Source: a virus
Direction: 5' to 3' (one strand)
DNA length: 64,000 nt
IMG/VR virus record: IMGVR_UViG_3300049847_000198
Span: 1-64,000 of that record
Part shown: positions 23,133 to 30,726 of the stretch, piece after piece
How the letters are laid out: the number at the start of each line of letters is the position of its first letter
How positions within the stretch are numbered: position 1 is the stretch's first letter
Position numbers and translations under genes: made by a program
Notes under the pieces: model-generated
Database searches by the model: none
What the model was told of the DNA's origin: nothing
What the model saw: only the letters and a program-made list of their open reading frames with translations

Positions 23133-23843
23133 ATGTCCTCAGATGACAGAGAGACGATCAAAAGAGCCGCAGTAAACCGTATTGCTCGCGAACCATTCCT
23201 GCACATCCTCCTGACTGCAACAATTTCTGGAGTCGTGTACCTTTCCGTCAACGACAGGGGCCAATACATCCCTTGGCTTGTTGGGGTTGGACTCGTCTCG
23301 GTGATTATCGCCGGAATTGGCATCTGTGCCGACTGGATTGCATCTCGTCTGGAAAAAATGGTCGCTTCTGGCGAGAAAATCGCCGATGCGTACTACTCGC
23401 TCGCGCAGCGAGACAAGGTAATGACGCAGTTCGTGATGGCTATTTCATCGGAACTACACAAGCATCGCAGGTTGGTTCTACTGATCGAAGACAACCCGAT
23501 TCATCAGCAGTTGATTAGGTCTTCGATACTCCACTTAATCGAGCATTACGACCTGTCTTTTTGCGTGGCAAACACACTCGAAGAAGGGATCGCCCATGTT
23601 CGAGAAGCGAGAGTGGCGATCATTGACGTCACGCTTGCGGATAACGACTCAACTCATGCCGTCAACATGATTATGGAACTCGTCGGAAAAGACTGCCAGT
23701 TCATCATTCACTCAGGCACCGAGTTCACAAAAAGAGACTTCCCGCGAGCCGTCAGCGTACTCGTAAAAGGCGATGCAATTAACGAGGATGGACTCGTCGA
23801 TTCGCTCAGAAAAGCGATTCTCGCAACAGAACCCAAGCAGTAG
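23133..23843 (+). CDS. Membrane-anchored receiver (REC) domain protein
   Basis: A 236-residue protein starting at ATG 23133 (GGAG upstream). Two hydrophobic segments (about 22-38 and 46-66) anchor it; a short helical linker leads to a receiver domain with the key residues in place: LLIEDN (E119, D120), phosphoacceptor D165 in AIIDVTLAD, S194 in IIHSGTE and K212 in VLVKGD. It has no output domain. It should be phosphorylated by a host histidine kinase or small donors, and might act as a phosphate sink or signal decoy at the membrane. No kinase gene is nearby. Confidence 0.7.
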   Translation: MSSDDRETIKRAAVNRIAREPFLHILLTATISGVVYLSVNDRGQYIPWLVGVGLVSVIIAGIGICADWIASRLEKMVASGEKIADAYYSLAQRDKVMTQFVMAISSELHKHRRLVLLIEDNPIHQQLIRSSILHLIEHYDLSFCVANTLEEGIAHVREARVAIIDVTLADNDSTHAVNMIMELVGKDCQFIIHSGTEFTKRDFPRAVSVLVKGDAINEDGLVDSLRKAILATEPKQ

Positions 23844-23863
23844 GCTTGTTTCTTTTACCGAAC

Positions 23864-24262
23864 ATGATTAAAATGTCACACACAGACACCAAGATCATCG
23901 AGTCAGTCAGAAGACGCGAGTTTCTGTCTGAGCAGGCGAACTGGAAAGAACTCGCGTGCCCTCAGTGCCGTGATCGGCAGATTCAACTGGTTGGATACCT
24001 CGGAGAGCCTCCGGCGAGGTGGAAATGTCGATCATGTAACAGTCGTTTTAACTGGGAACCAGACGCTTCTAGTTGCATTGAAAATAAAGAATCGCCTGTT
24101 GGTTCTTCGCTGACGGAAAAGATCGTTCAGCTTCGTGGCCGGGTCGATGAACTTGAGCGGGCGAATGCGGAGTTAGTGAAAAAGATCAATGTGCTGGAAG
24201 CGGAGTGTCGTCTTGCATCTGAATGGCGACAGGTCTCGATCGAGCGGTCAATTAAACAATGA
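23864..24262 (+). CDS. Zinc-ribbon and coiled-coil protein, 132 aa
   Basis: The start is ATG 23864 or 23873; neither has a clear SD. Cys pairs CPQCR and CRSCN (about residues 35-58) form a zinc ribbon, followed by a heptad-like helix (LRGRVDELERANAELVKKIN) that should dimerise. Probably nucleic-acid binding. It overlaps the next gene by ATGA. Confidence 0.55.
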   Translation: MIKMSHTDTKIIESVRRREFLSEQANWKELACPQCRDRQIQLVGYLGEPPARWKCRSCNSRFNWEPDASSCIENKESPVGSSLTEKIVQLRGRVDELERANAELVKKINVLEAECRLASEWRQVSIERSIKQ

Positions 24263-24429
24263 ATAACTTCCAGAAAGTCCATCACGATCCGACGCCTCTG
24301 AAGTTGACTCTGTTTTGCAGCAAGTGCAAACGAAAAAGAAAGCACCTGTGCGAGACGGTCGAGCACAGGTGCGATTGTTCTGTTGTGCGGACGACGTGCA
24401 ATTCGTGCGGAATGGTGGTGGTGAAGTGA
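24259..24429 (+). CDS. Small zinc-binding protein, 56 aa
   Basis: Starts at ATG 24259 inside the previous stop and ends with TGA 24427-24429, where the next gene starts at GTG 24426. Three Cys groups (CSKC, CDC, CNSC) and a Lys/Arg-rich loop indicate a compact zinc finger. The tight coupling on both sides supports it being a real gene. Confidence 0.6.
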   Translation: MNNFQKVHHDPTPLKLTLFCSKCKRKRKHLCETVEHRCDCSVVRTTCNSCGMVVVK

Positions 24430-25229
24430 AAACAGAAGAGAAAACGCTTGGCGAGATTCTATACGACGCCTTTGAGGATCGCCTGAATGGCTGCGATGAA
24501 TGGTCGAAGACCAGTGCGAAGTTCAAGGCGGAATACGAGCACGCCGCCTGCTCAGTTATGAGTGAAGTTGAGTATCGCTACGTCAAGGAAGCCGAAGACT
24601 GGCAGAAGAAGTTTCACGGAGCGATGGAACTTGCCAAGACGCACATGAATAACGCTTCGGATTACGCGAAAGAACGTGACGCATACTTGAAGTCGTATGA
24701 AGATTGTTGTCAGCGCAGAAACGAACTGCTCACGCAGAATCAGCGACTCAAGGAAGAGGTCGCTGAACTTCGCGACGCGATTGGCGAACCGCTCATAAAA
24801 GAGATGGTTCCGTTTTCTGGCGAGAAGTATCGCGAAGAGGCATTGCGGCTACAGAATAACGGACGAAAGTTCGAGGCTCTGTTCTTTGATGATATTGACA
24901 CTCGCGGAGTATGGGAGACGTTTCCCAAAAACATCAACAATGGTTGTTTTACTTTTAACGACAATAAAACGCAGTACCGCTTGTTGCCAGAACAAGCGGT
25001 ACACATTCCGTGGCGATCAATAAAAGATGTGCCAACTAACGGTTGGTTCCGCCGTCTTGAAGATGGCGACATTGTTAAGCTGATTGGCTATCAGCCTGAT
25101 GGTCAATTCGTTTGTTTCCCCCACGACGGTTCCGAGTGGGTCGGCATTAGTGATCTTCATTCACTATATGAGTGGTCTCGCGACATTGACAGCGAATGGC
25201 ATCCATGCGGCAAAGAAGTAAAGGAGTAG
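24426..25229 (+). CDS. Coiled-coil protein with C-terminal beta domain
   Basis: A 267-residue protein (GTG 24426). The first about 130 residues are charged helices with Glu/Lys heptads. A beta-rich C-terminal region of about 120 residues follows (WFRRLEDGDIVKLIGYQPDGQF, EWVGISDLHSLYEW). Architecture suggests a dimeric adaptor; no family is recognised. Confidence 0.55.
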   Translation: MKTEEKTLGEILYDAFEDRLNGCDEWSKTSAKFKAEYEHAACSVMSEVEYRYVKEAEDWQKKFHGAMELAKTHMNNASDYAKERDAYLKSYEDCCQRRNELLTQNQRLKEEVAELRDAIGEPLIKEMVPFSGEKYREEALRLQNNGRKFEALFFDDIDTRGVWETFPKNINNGCFTFNDNKTQYRLLPEQAVHIPWRSIKDVPTNGWFRRLEDGDIVKLIGYQPDGQFVCFPHDGSEWVGISDLHSLYEWSRDIDSEWHPCGKEVKE

Positions 25230-25232
25230 TTC

Positions 25233-25448
25233 ATGTCTAATCGCGTATCTCACCGAAAGAGCGAGCTTGCTTCAGACGAAGAGATCATCGCTTATGTGAA
25301 GCGGTTTGGTCCGCTCACGACGAAGCAGGTTCGCGAGAAGTTCGGCCTGAGCGAGACTGGAACATCGAACAAACTGTCTCGCATCGGCGGACTCACCTGC
25401 CTTCGTCGCTGTCATGGACAAGGAAATCTTTGGGGAGTGAAGCAATGA
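25233..25448 (+). CDS. Winged-helix protein, 71 aa
   Basis: A small DNA-binding-type protein: IIAYVKRFGPLTTKQVREKF followed by GLSETGTSNKLSRI and a short wing. It resembles bare winged-helix regulators of phages. ATG 25233, three bases after the previous stop; its own stop overlaps the next ATG. Confidence 0.6.
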   Translation: MSNRVSHRKSELASDEEIIAYVKRFGPLTTKQVREKFGLSETGTSNKLSRIGGLTCLRRCHGQGNLWGVKQ

Positions 25449-25678
25449 GCATTCTCGATGGCAACGGATGTCTTCAGTATCTATCTGCCGATGCGTTGAT
25501 CGAAGCACTTGAAAAAGAAGGATTGTGTTTCTCGCTCGATCACACAGCGAGACTGTATGAGGTTCGCATCTGGAAGTGGCCGAATGTTGTCGGACGTTAT
25601 CGACCAGAAAAACAAGAACCCCTGTTGCACATGCTGCAACAGGCTTGCTTACGCGGAGAGTATGGGCAGTTGAAATGA
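25445..25678 (+). CDS. Hypothetical protein, 77 aa
   Basis: ATG 25445 in an ATGA overlap. Helical N-terminus (SADALIEALEKEG) and Trp-containing centre; unknown. Coupled to the next gene by ATGA. Confidence 0.5.
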   Translation: MSILDGNGCLQYLSADALIEALEKEGLCFSLDHTARLYEVRIWKWPNVVGRYRPEKQEPLLHMLQQACLRGEYGQLK

Positions 25679-25926
25679 CAGACAAAGCAGAATGCCCGTA
25701 TTGTGGATGTGAAGCACGCATCGACGATGGTCCTTACGGCGATGACGAGACGCTGGAGTATAAATGCAGTGAGTGCGACAAGCCGTTCAACGTCACATCG
25801 ACTTTACATATCACATACGAAGTCTCGTGTGCCGATGGAGAGCACGACTATCAGCCATCTCCATACGATTCAACTGAGGGATACTTTTTCTGTTCTCGTT
25901 GCCAGAAGATAAGGGTAGAACCATGA
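25675..25926 (+). CDS. Double zinc-ribbon protein, 83 aa
   Basis: Cys pairs CPYCG, CSEC and a later CSRC suggest two zinc-binding knuckles in a small beta protein. Such proteins often contact nucleic acids or polymerases. ATGA overlaps on both sides. Confidence 0.6.
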   Translation: MTDKAECPYCGCEARIDDGPYGDDETLEYKCSECDKPFNVTSTLHITYEVSCADGEHDYQPSPYDSTEGYFFCSRCQKIRVEP

Positions 25927-26108
25927 GCGATAGTCGAGGCATGTCGATGAAAGCGATAGAGAAGAACGCTCTGAAACTGACTGCTCCTTCTTATGTATCG
26001 AGGCGAAAGATTCAGCCGATAATCGCCGAGCACAAGAACGGCAAGCATCGCAACGAACTCTGTGTTTGCGGAAGCGGTAAAAAGCACAAGCGATGCTGCG
26101 GGAAGTAA
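25923..26108 (+). CDS. SEC-C motif protein, 61 aa
   Basis: The C-terminus ELCVCGSGKKHKRCCGK is the classic SEC-C zinc-binding motif (CxCGSGKKxKxCC) of SecA and many other proteins, here fused only to a basic helical segment. It may bind zinc and attach to protein or nucleic acid partners. ATG 25923 overlaps the previous stop. Confidence 0.7.
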   Translation: MSDSRGMSMKAIEKNALKLTAPSYVSRRKIQPIIAEHKNGKHRNELCVCGSGKKHKRCCGK

Positions 26109-26126
26109 ACCAATGAAACTCGAATC

Positions 26127-26366
26127 ATGCCCGATACGCGGCACTCATGGGCTTCTTTTTCAGACCCATACTCTGACGGCGAAGAACGTGTTGAACGTCC
26201 TCTCTCGTGGCAGGAATGCGCTAATCGAAAATGCAGACTACCATGCAAGTTCTGGGTTGGCGTTGCCGACATGATTGATGTGCTTGTCGAAGACGAGTCG
26301 ATCATGTTGCATGGCGACGACTATGTATGGACTGGCAACGGCGATCTTGTTTTTGTTGCTCCGTAG
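26127..26366 (+). CDS. Hypothetical protein, 79 aa
   Basis: ATG 26127; the SD is distant and weak, so the start is uncertain. Two Cys pairs (about 30-40) and an acidic C-terminal beta part (DESIMLHGDDYVWTGNGDLV) suggest a folded small protein. Function unknown. Confidence 0.45.
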   Translation: MPDTRHSWASFSDPYSDGEERVERPLSWQECANRKCRLPCKFWVGVADMIDVLVEDESIMLHGDDYVWTGNGDLVFVAP

Positions 26367-26385
26367 ATCCAAGAAAGGCAAACTA

Positions 26386-26832
26386 ATGACACACGAAGAA
26401 TCTCGTGAACGCCGCAAGCAGATCGTGAAACTGGCGAAGACTGGAATGTCTCTCGCCGATATCTGTAACCAGACAGACGCCTCGATGGCGACTGTTAGGT
26501 TTGCTTGTGCTGAGCACGGCGTCGGTTTTATGACGCATGAGCAGAAGACTCAGAGGCGTATGGATATCGCTAATGACGTCAATGGCGGAATGGACGTTAA
26601 TCGCGCTGCCAAGAAATACGGAATGTGCCGTGAGTCTATTATGAATGCGTGCAAAGAGCACGGAGTCGAAGTCGTACTGAAGCATTTTCGCAATCCAGTG
26701 AGCGCGTTCAAGATTTTGAAGATGCTTCTCGATGGTAAAAGCGGGCCTGTGATTGCTGAGAAGTTCAACATTTCTAAGCAGCGAGTTTCGCATGTAGCAG
26801 TTGCCGCTCGTAAAGCGGGATTCAAGGTGTAA
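26386..26832 (+). CDS. Protein with three tandem HTH units
   Basis: A 148-residue protein behind the GAAAGGCAA-type ribosome binding site. It contains three helix-turn-helix units of about 45 residues: TGMSLADICNQTDASMATVR, NGGMDVNRAAKKYGMCRES and GKSGPVIAEKFNISKQRVSH. This is like sigma-factor or resolvase-type HTH arrays. It is probably a DNA-binding regulator or recombination accessory protein. Confidence 0.6.
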   Translation: MTHEESRERRKQIVKLAKTGMSLADICNQTDASMATVRFACAEHGVGFMTHEQKTQRRMDIANDVNGGMDVNRAAKKYGMCRESIMNACKEHGVEVVLKHFRNPVSAFKILKMLLDGKSGPVIAEKFNISKQRVSHVAVAARKAGFKV

Positions 26833-26833
26833 C

Positions 26834-27040
26834 ATGACATACATATCCCATCTCGCAGACAATAAATCGCCGTTCATACTCACTGCGTGTGGAATTTCTT
26901 GGCAAGGATGGCAGGCACCGAAAGGCTACGCCGACATTCCCGACCACAAGGTGCTCCCGCCGTTCTCTGAACCTCGACCGCATATTGATCGAGTTGAATT
27001 TTGCGAAGCGTGCCAGAAACTGGCACGCGAGGATAAATAG
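26834..27040 (+). CDS. Hypothetical protein, 68 aa
   Basis: ATG 26834 directly follows the stop of the HTH protein. Pro/Trp/His-rich; one CEAC motif near the end could bind metal. Its TAG overlaps the next GTG. Confidence 0.5.
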   Translation: MTYISHLADNKSPFILTACGISWQGWQAPKGYADIPDHKVLPPFSEPRPHIDRVEFCEACQKLAREDK

Positions 27041-27192
27041 TGAAAATCGGAAAACTACGAACATTCCTATATGCCATCGCTCGGTTTCTTGGCGACATCA
27101 ACGCCGTGAAGCGCGGCAAAGTCGCAGAGCGTGTTGGTAGACGTATCGCAGGCAAGCTGACTGGCCGACTGCTTGGTCGGTTCTTTAAGTAA
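27040..27192 (+). CDS. Small basic conserved-type protein, 50 aa
   Basis: Starts at GTG 27040 overlapping TAG 27038-27040, ends at TAA 27192. The pattern (LRTFLYAIARFLGDINAVKR, then basic helices with GRRIAGKLTGRLLGRFF) is one I know from many short phage and archaeal genes of unknown role. It should form amphipathic basic helices. It is the last gene before the recA promoter. Confidence 0.6.
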   Translation: MKIGKLRTFLYAIARFLGDINAVKRGKVAERVGRRIAGKLTGRLLGRFFK

Positions 27193-27202
27193 ACACAGGA
27201 CG

Positions 27203-27230
27203 TTGATTCCGTTTTTGGTTGTGGTACAAT
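27203..27230 (+). promoter_or_regulatory. Promoter of the recA leader
   Basis: TTGATT (27203-27208), 16-base spacer, TACAAT (27225-27230). Predicted transcription start at 27237, exactly the first base of leader strand A. Confidence 0.75.
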
Positions 27231-27236
27231 CACGCC

Positions 27237-27349
27237 GCAACCGACAAGTCGAATCCAAGTCTCTAAAATCACGGCCACTCTCCCTGCTTGTTGATTCGCT
27301 GTCGGTTGCACTTCAGCGGCTATCGCTTCTTGGGGAGTGGTCTTTTTTT
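27237..27349 (+). ncRNA. Interleaved-hairpin leader RNA of recA (copy 1)
   Basis: A: GCAACCGACA (27237-27246) pairs with A' TGTCGGTTGC (27300-27309), 10 bp. B: GGCCACTCTCC (27273-27283) pairs with B' GGGGAGTGGTC (27332-27342), 11 bp with two G-U. Order A-B-A'-B' makes an H-type pseudoknot or two competing states. B' is followed by seven T (27343-27349), then GGAG (27353-27356) and ATG 27363. Loops are 26, 16 and 22 nt. It can work as an attenuator of recA or be released as a small RNA of about 113 nt. The second copy before the next gene strongly supports structure conservation. Confidence 0.65.
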
Positions 27350-27362
27350 ATTGGAGTGTTGC

Positions 27363-28193
27363 ATGAAGAAGAAAAAGTCAGAGCAAGAAGAAGTTGACGA
27401 CATTGCGGCAGCGATTAACAAGAAGTTCGGAGACGGGACAGTTATCAATCTATCCGATTACAAGCAGGAATACGAAGGAGTTCCAACTCCGTCCACTCTC
27501 TTGAACGAAGCGATTGGGGGCAAAGGGTTTCCTCGCGGCAGGATCATTGAATTGATCGGTGCCGAGAGCAGCAGCAAGACGACAATGGCGTTGCAGACGA
27601 TTGGACTTGCTCAGTCTCGCGGAGAACGCTGCGCCTACATCGACGCTGAACACGCCTTGGACTTGGCATGGGCGACCAAGCTCGGCGTGAATCTTTCTAC
27701 GCTTTCTTTCAATCAACCTGGATGGGGAGAGCAGGCGTTACAGATCGCCGAGGCGTTCATAAAGTCTAAGCGATACTCGATTGTGGTGGTTGATTCAGTG
27801 GCCGCTCTGACTCCGAAGGTCGAACTGGAAGGGGACGCCGGGGATCAGCACGTTGGGCTTCAAGCCCGCATGATGGGCCAAGCCATGCGGCGTCTCACGG
27901 GAGTTATCAGCGAGAGCAAAACATGCGTCATTTTCATTAACCAGATGCGAGACACAATCGGCAAGTTCGGATACGGACCAAAGACGACTACTCCTGGTGG
28001 ACGCGCATTGAAGTTCTACGCCAGCGTTCGCGTTGAACTCTCTCGTATATCGACCATTAAAAAGGGAACTCTCGCTTCAGGGATCGAGGTGAAGGCGAAG
28101 GTCATCAAGAACAAGATGGCTGCTCCTTTCAAGGAAGTGCATTACAACCTGATGTACGACCGAGGAATCGTGGACCCCGACAAAAAAGCGTGA
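27363..28193 (+). CDS. recA: RecA/UvsX-type recombinase, short form with altered Walker A
   Basis: A 276-residue RecA core with the strand-exchange ATPase: Walker A region at residues 66-73 reads GAESSSKT where bacterial RecA has GPESSGKT, so the normally invariant Gly before Lys is Ser. Walker B VVVDSVAAL (about 141-149), the loop L1 QARMMGQAMRR, and NQMRDTIGKFGYGPKTTTPGG with loop L2 are present. The C-terminal domain of bacterial RecA (about 60-70 residues) is missing. It starts at ATG 27363 with GGAG at 6 bases. It is behind the structured leader, and a promoter for the next gene lies inside its end. Confidence 0.85.
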   Translation: MKKKKSEQEEVDDIAAAINKKFGDGTVINLSDYKQEYEGVPTPSTLLNEAIGGKGFPRGRIIELIGAESSSKTTMALQTIGLAQSRGERCAYIDAEHALDLAWATKLGVNLSTLSFNQPGWGEQALQIAEAFIKSKRYSIVVVDSVAALTPKVELEGDAGDQHVGLQARMMGQAMRRLTGVISESKTCVIFINQMRDTIGKFGYGPKTTTPGGRALKFYASVRVELSRISTIKKGTLASGIEVKAKVIKNKMAAPFKEVHYNLMYDRGIVDPDKKA

Positions 28194-28199
28194 TACAAT
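28171..28199 (+). promoter_or_regulatory. Promoter of the second leader, inside the recA end
   Basis: TGGACC (28171-28176), 17-base spacer, TACAAT (28194-28199). Predicted start at 28206, again the first base of strand A. The -35 is weak. Confidence 0.6.
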
Positions 28200-28205
28200 T
28201 GGGAC

Positions 28206-28312
28206 GCGACCTGCTACGAAGTGTCCCGATTTCAAACCTGACCCCGTTCTGGCCATTTCGTCGCGCAGGTCGCACTCCGCGTAGAAGGAACCATCAAGAA
28301 CGGGGTCTTTTT
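28206..28312 (+). ncRNA. Interleaved-hairpin leader RNA (copy 2)
   Basis: A: GCGACCTGC (28206-28214) with A' GCAGGTCGC (28265-28273), 9 bp. B: GACCCCGTTCT (28240-28250) with B' AGAACGGGGTC (28297-28307), 11 bp, no mismatch. Then TTTTTGTTTTTTT (28308-28320), GGAG (28321-28324) and ATG 28331. Loops are 25, 14 and 23 nt, nearly the same as copy 1, although the paired sequences differ. Both copies have GCACT at the A' end. A further possible stem GGGAC/GTCCC (28201-28205 with 28223-28227) lies upstream of +1 in part. Confidence 0.65.
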
Positions 28313-28330
28313 GTTTTTTTGGAGCACGCC

Positions 28331-28732
28331 ATGACTAGACGGTGGTTCGCTATAGAAAACATCCTTCCGGCCGGAATGGGGCACGGAAAGGTTTACTTCA
28401 TTGCTACAGAATGTATGAGGTATTGCAAAGTCGGATGGTCAAGGAATCCCTATTCGCGTCTTGAACAGATCAAGGTGTGCTCTCCATTCAAAATCAACCT
28501 AATAGCCACCATTGACGATCCAGAGAGAACGCAGGAACTCTACTACCATAGGCTCTTCGCCAAGGAGCGAATGAACGGCGAGTGGTTCTCTATCACTGGA
28601 AGACTGAGAAGTTTCCTGGACTCATACGCCGAGTTGTTCAGTTCAGAAGAAATGTATGACAGATGCGTCTCGGAGATGCAGGATCGCCTTGAGGAGGAAC
28701 GGGCAGCGGCGGATTCCTGTATACCATTTTAG
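28331..28732 (+). CDS. GIY-YIG-like protein (T5orf172/Mug113 type)
   Basis: A 133-residue protein with the T5orf172/Mug113 variant of the GIY-YIG nuclease fold: VYFIATE (Y22-F23-I24), YCKVGWSRNP (K33-V34-G35), an Arg in YSRLEQIK, E69 in the helix TQELYYHRLF, and GEWF. It probably cuts DNA, as homing or mobile-type endonucleases of phages do. It stands alone behind a leader RNA similar to that of recA, which suggests tight expression control or movement of leader and gene as a unit. Confidence 0.65.
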   Translation: MTRRWFAIENILPAGMGHGKVYFIATECMRYCKVGWSRNPYSRLEQIKVCSPFKINLIATIDDPERTQELYYHRLFAKERMNGEWFSITGRLRSFLDSYAELFSSEEMYDRCVSEMQDRLEEERAAADSCIPF

Positions 28733-28765
28733 TCACCCACTTCTCTTATCCAGGACTAACTCTAT

Positions 28766-29755
28766 ATGACCGAACCGATCAAACTCGCGAATCTCAAGCC
28801 GCATCTTAAAAACAGTGAAATGTGGGGCGAACTCGACGTTGCCAATCTCGTCGAGTCGATCAAAGAGACGAATCGAATCACCCCGATCCTAGTCAGCCAT
28901 CGAGAAGATGGTTCCTTTGTTGTGCTCGGCGGGCATCGCCGCCTGAAGGCCGCAAACGAACTTGAATGGGAAGAAATCGACTGCGAGGTTCACTTCGGCC
29001 TGACGGAGCAGCAGGAAGAAGACTTGATGTTCCTCGACAACGCCGCCAACCGGATCATGGACGGCGATATCCGCCTCAAGGCGGCAATGTGCCTTCTTCG
29101 CGGGAAAACTGGAACGCAGAAGCAAGCTACCGAGAAACTCGCCAAACTCATGGGCATCAAGTTCGATGCCGCCCAAAAGGTCATACAGACCGCCAAATCC
29201 ATCAATGACTCCCTGAACCAGATCGAATCCCAAGAAGAACGCAACGCCACTGAGACCGAAGTGCTCCGTGTCGCCAAAAGGAACGGCGCAAGATCGCCCA
29301 TCGTCAAGAAGGCCGCAGGAATCATAGGGGCAAGCGAAAACAAAAAGTCAAGAGGAATTACCGCTAAATCAAGCGAAACTAAAATGGACACCGTCCATAG
29401 CCCCCAGGACGGCGAAGTCGCCCGTCTCCGTAAGGAGGTCGCTCTGTTTTCCAGTCAACTGCGGCCACTCCAGATGCTCCGTGACTCACTGCCACACGAC
29501 TGGCATCTCTTTGTTCAATTCCTCGACAACCCGGTCGATCTCGCACAACTCAAAGCCTGCGTTGCCGCAACTCCAGTCTCTTTCAAGAAAGATTTTCACA
29601 CCAACAACGCCTACATCGAAGACTACAAGGATGCCAACGGGGAACATCCACCACAAATCGACCGACTTTATGACTACTTCAATGTTTACTTCCAAGGGCA
29701 ACTCATCGACAGGCCCATCAAAACCGACCAGCAAGACCCGAATTTCTCAGTCTGA
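28766..29755 (+). CDS. ParB/Srx-like DNA-binding protein
   Basis: A 329-residue protein with a ParB/Sulfiredoxin N-terminal domain: WGELDVANLVESIKETNRIT, PILVSHREDGSFVVLGGHRR (GGHRR is the CTP/phosphate box), followed by a helical HTH region (KLAKLMGIKFDAAQKVIQTA) and a charged C-terminal part. Phage ParB-like proteins may bind DNA sites, act as CTPases or nucleases. No ParA is seen in the window. It is followed by about 1 kb without clear genes, where a binding site could lie. Confidence 0.75.
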   Translation: MTEPIKLANLKPHLKNSEMWGELDVANLVESIKETNRITPILVSHREDGSFVVLGGHRRLKAANELEWEEIDCEVHFGLTEQQEEDLMFLDNAANRIMDGDIRLKAAMCLLRGKTGTQKQATEKLAKLMGIKFDAAQKVIQTAKSINDSLNQIESQEERNATETEVLRVAKRNGARSPIVKKAAGIIGASENKKSRGITAKSSETKMDTVHSPQDGEVARLRKEVALFSSQLRPLQMLRDSLPHDWHLFVQFLDNPVDLAQLKACVAATPVSFKKDFHTNNAYIEDYKDANGEHPPQIDRLYDYFNVYFQGQLIDRPIKTDQQDPNFSV

Positions 29756-30368
29756 TTGCTCTGATCCTAGTGCCAAATGTCTCCATCATAGGCCGCTCAG
29801 TTCACCTCGAACACTGCGGTCTTTCTTCGTTTGTGGACCTACCAACGCTTCGCTTGCTTCGCCAAGATTCCGGTTTTCAGCACTAGCACCCGAAAACCAA
29901 TCGACCTCTCGATACAGCAGCAATCACCTAGAAACACAGTGCCACAGGTCTTTCTTTGAGGATGCCGCCGACAGGACAAGAACCCCTAGAAATCCAGACC
30001 GTTTTTCAATGAACCACCCGCAGAACTAGAGAAGACCAGAAGTCCAACAAGCGATCCACAGTGAGCAGCATGGACACGAGACAGCCTGAATACGCCGACG
30101 ATCACATAACCATGCCGCGATCATGCCGAGTTGTAAAAGATTCCAGAAAACGAAACCTGTGACGAAAGCACATAGCGCCGCCTGCCGCCTGGTCTCGATT
30201 CGACCTCCGACCCCTCCCCCTGTCATTCGAGCCAGTCGAGCACGATCGACAGCCAGGTCGAAGACTCCGCGACGTGTGCGCCCCGCCAGTTGGCTCAGAG
30301 GCGCTCGCCTGGATTCCGGCTGTCGTTTCAGCGCTGCCGCCCTATCGCGAAGAACGTGTTGATTTCGA

Positions 30369-30382
30369 GTGCCACGTGGCAC
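30369..30382. repeat. Palindrome GTGCCACGTGGCAC (copy 1)
   Basis: A perfect 14-base palindrome preceded by CGA and followed by CCGAAAGT. Related palindromes are at 52486-52499 (perfect) and 58212-58225 (imperfect), each with a nearby GAAAGT or GTTTCGG flank and each between gene modules. A dimeric regulator site is likely. Confidence 0.5.
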
Positions 30383-30623
30383 CCGAAAGTCACCGGACAC
30401 TTAGGCGAGATGCCGTATGTGATTTCGCTTATACGTCATTTTGAAATCCCGAAACCGCTACAGGCTAACGTCTTGCGTCGCGATTTTGTGTTGTTTTGAA
30501 AGAATCGCCGAAAGATCGTCAACGCGATTCTCGACTACAGTTGACAATGAGCGTTCATCGCAAGATATTCGCAACCAACGGTTTACGTCAGCGTCAACGC
30601 AGTTTTGAATGCTCGCTCTGTCT

Positions 30624-30643
30624 ATGTTCGTTTTAGTGTATTG
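30624..30643 (+). promoter_or_regulatory. GTTCGTTTTAG box upstream of the accessory region
   Basis: GTTCGTTTTAG (30626-30636) followed by TGTATT (30637-30642). It lies about 85 bases upstream of the first accessory gene (30727). Confidence 0.5.
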
Positions 30644-30726
30644 TAGAGGGACTTCAGTTTGGTTCGGGTGGGTCGCGGTGGTCGCGAACTGCCAGTCGAG
30701 AGAGTCTGTCTTGTGGGAGAATGATG

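Larger units (their letters stand above)
29756..30720. other. Long region without a convincing gene
   Basis: Open frames here on either strand have Arg/Ser/Pro-rich, unnatural products, so I see no gene. The segment holds an inverted repeat GGTTTTC/GAAAACC near 29870, a perfect 14-base palindrome at 30369, a TTGACA-17-GATATT promoter-like pair near 30541-30570 and a GTTCGTTTTAG box at 30626. It may contain an origin or a centromere-like site for the adjacent ParB-like protein; no clear iterons were found. Confidence 0.4.

Noticed and set aside
27237-27349. HDV-like ribozyme as explanation for the A-B-A'-B' topology
   Set aside because: HDV-type ribozymes need almost no bases between the first two strands; here the gap is 25-26 nt, and the known core motifs are missing.
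29481-30029. A plus-strand frame overlapping the ParB-like gene end
   Set aside because: Ser/Thr/Pro-rich shadow in a different frame of a clearly coding gene.
30026-30400. A 124-codon minus-strand frame in the gene-poor kilobase
   Set aside because: The product is an Arg/Ala-rich, unnatural sequence without a good ribosome site, and the palindrome at 30369 lies inside it.
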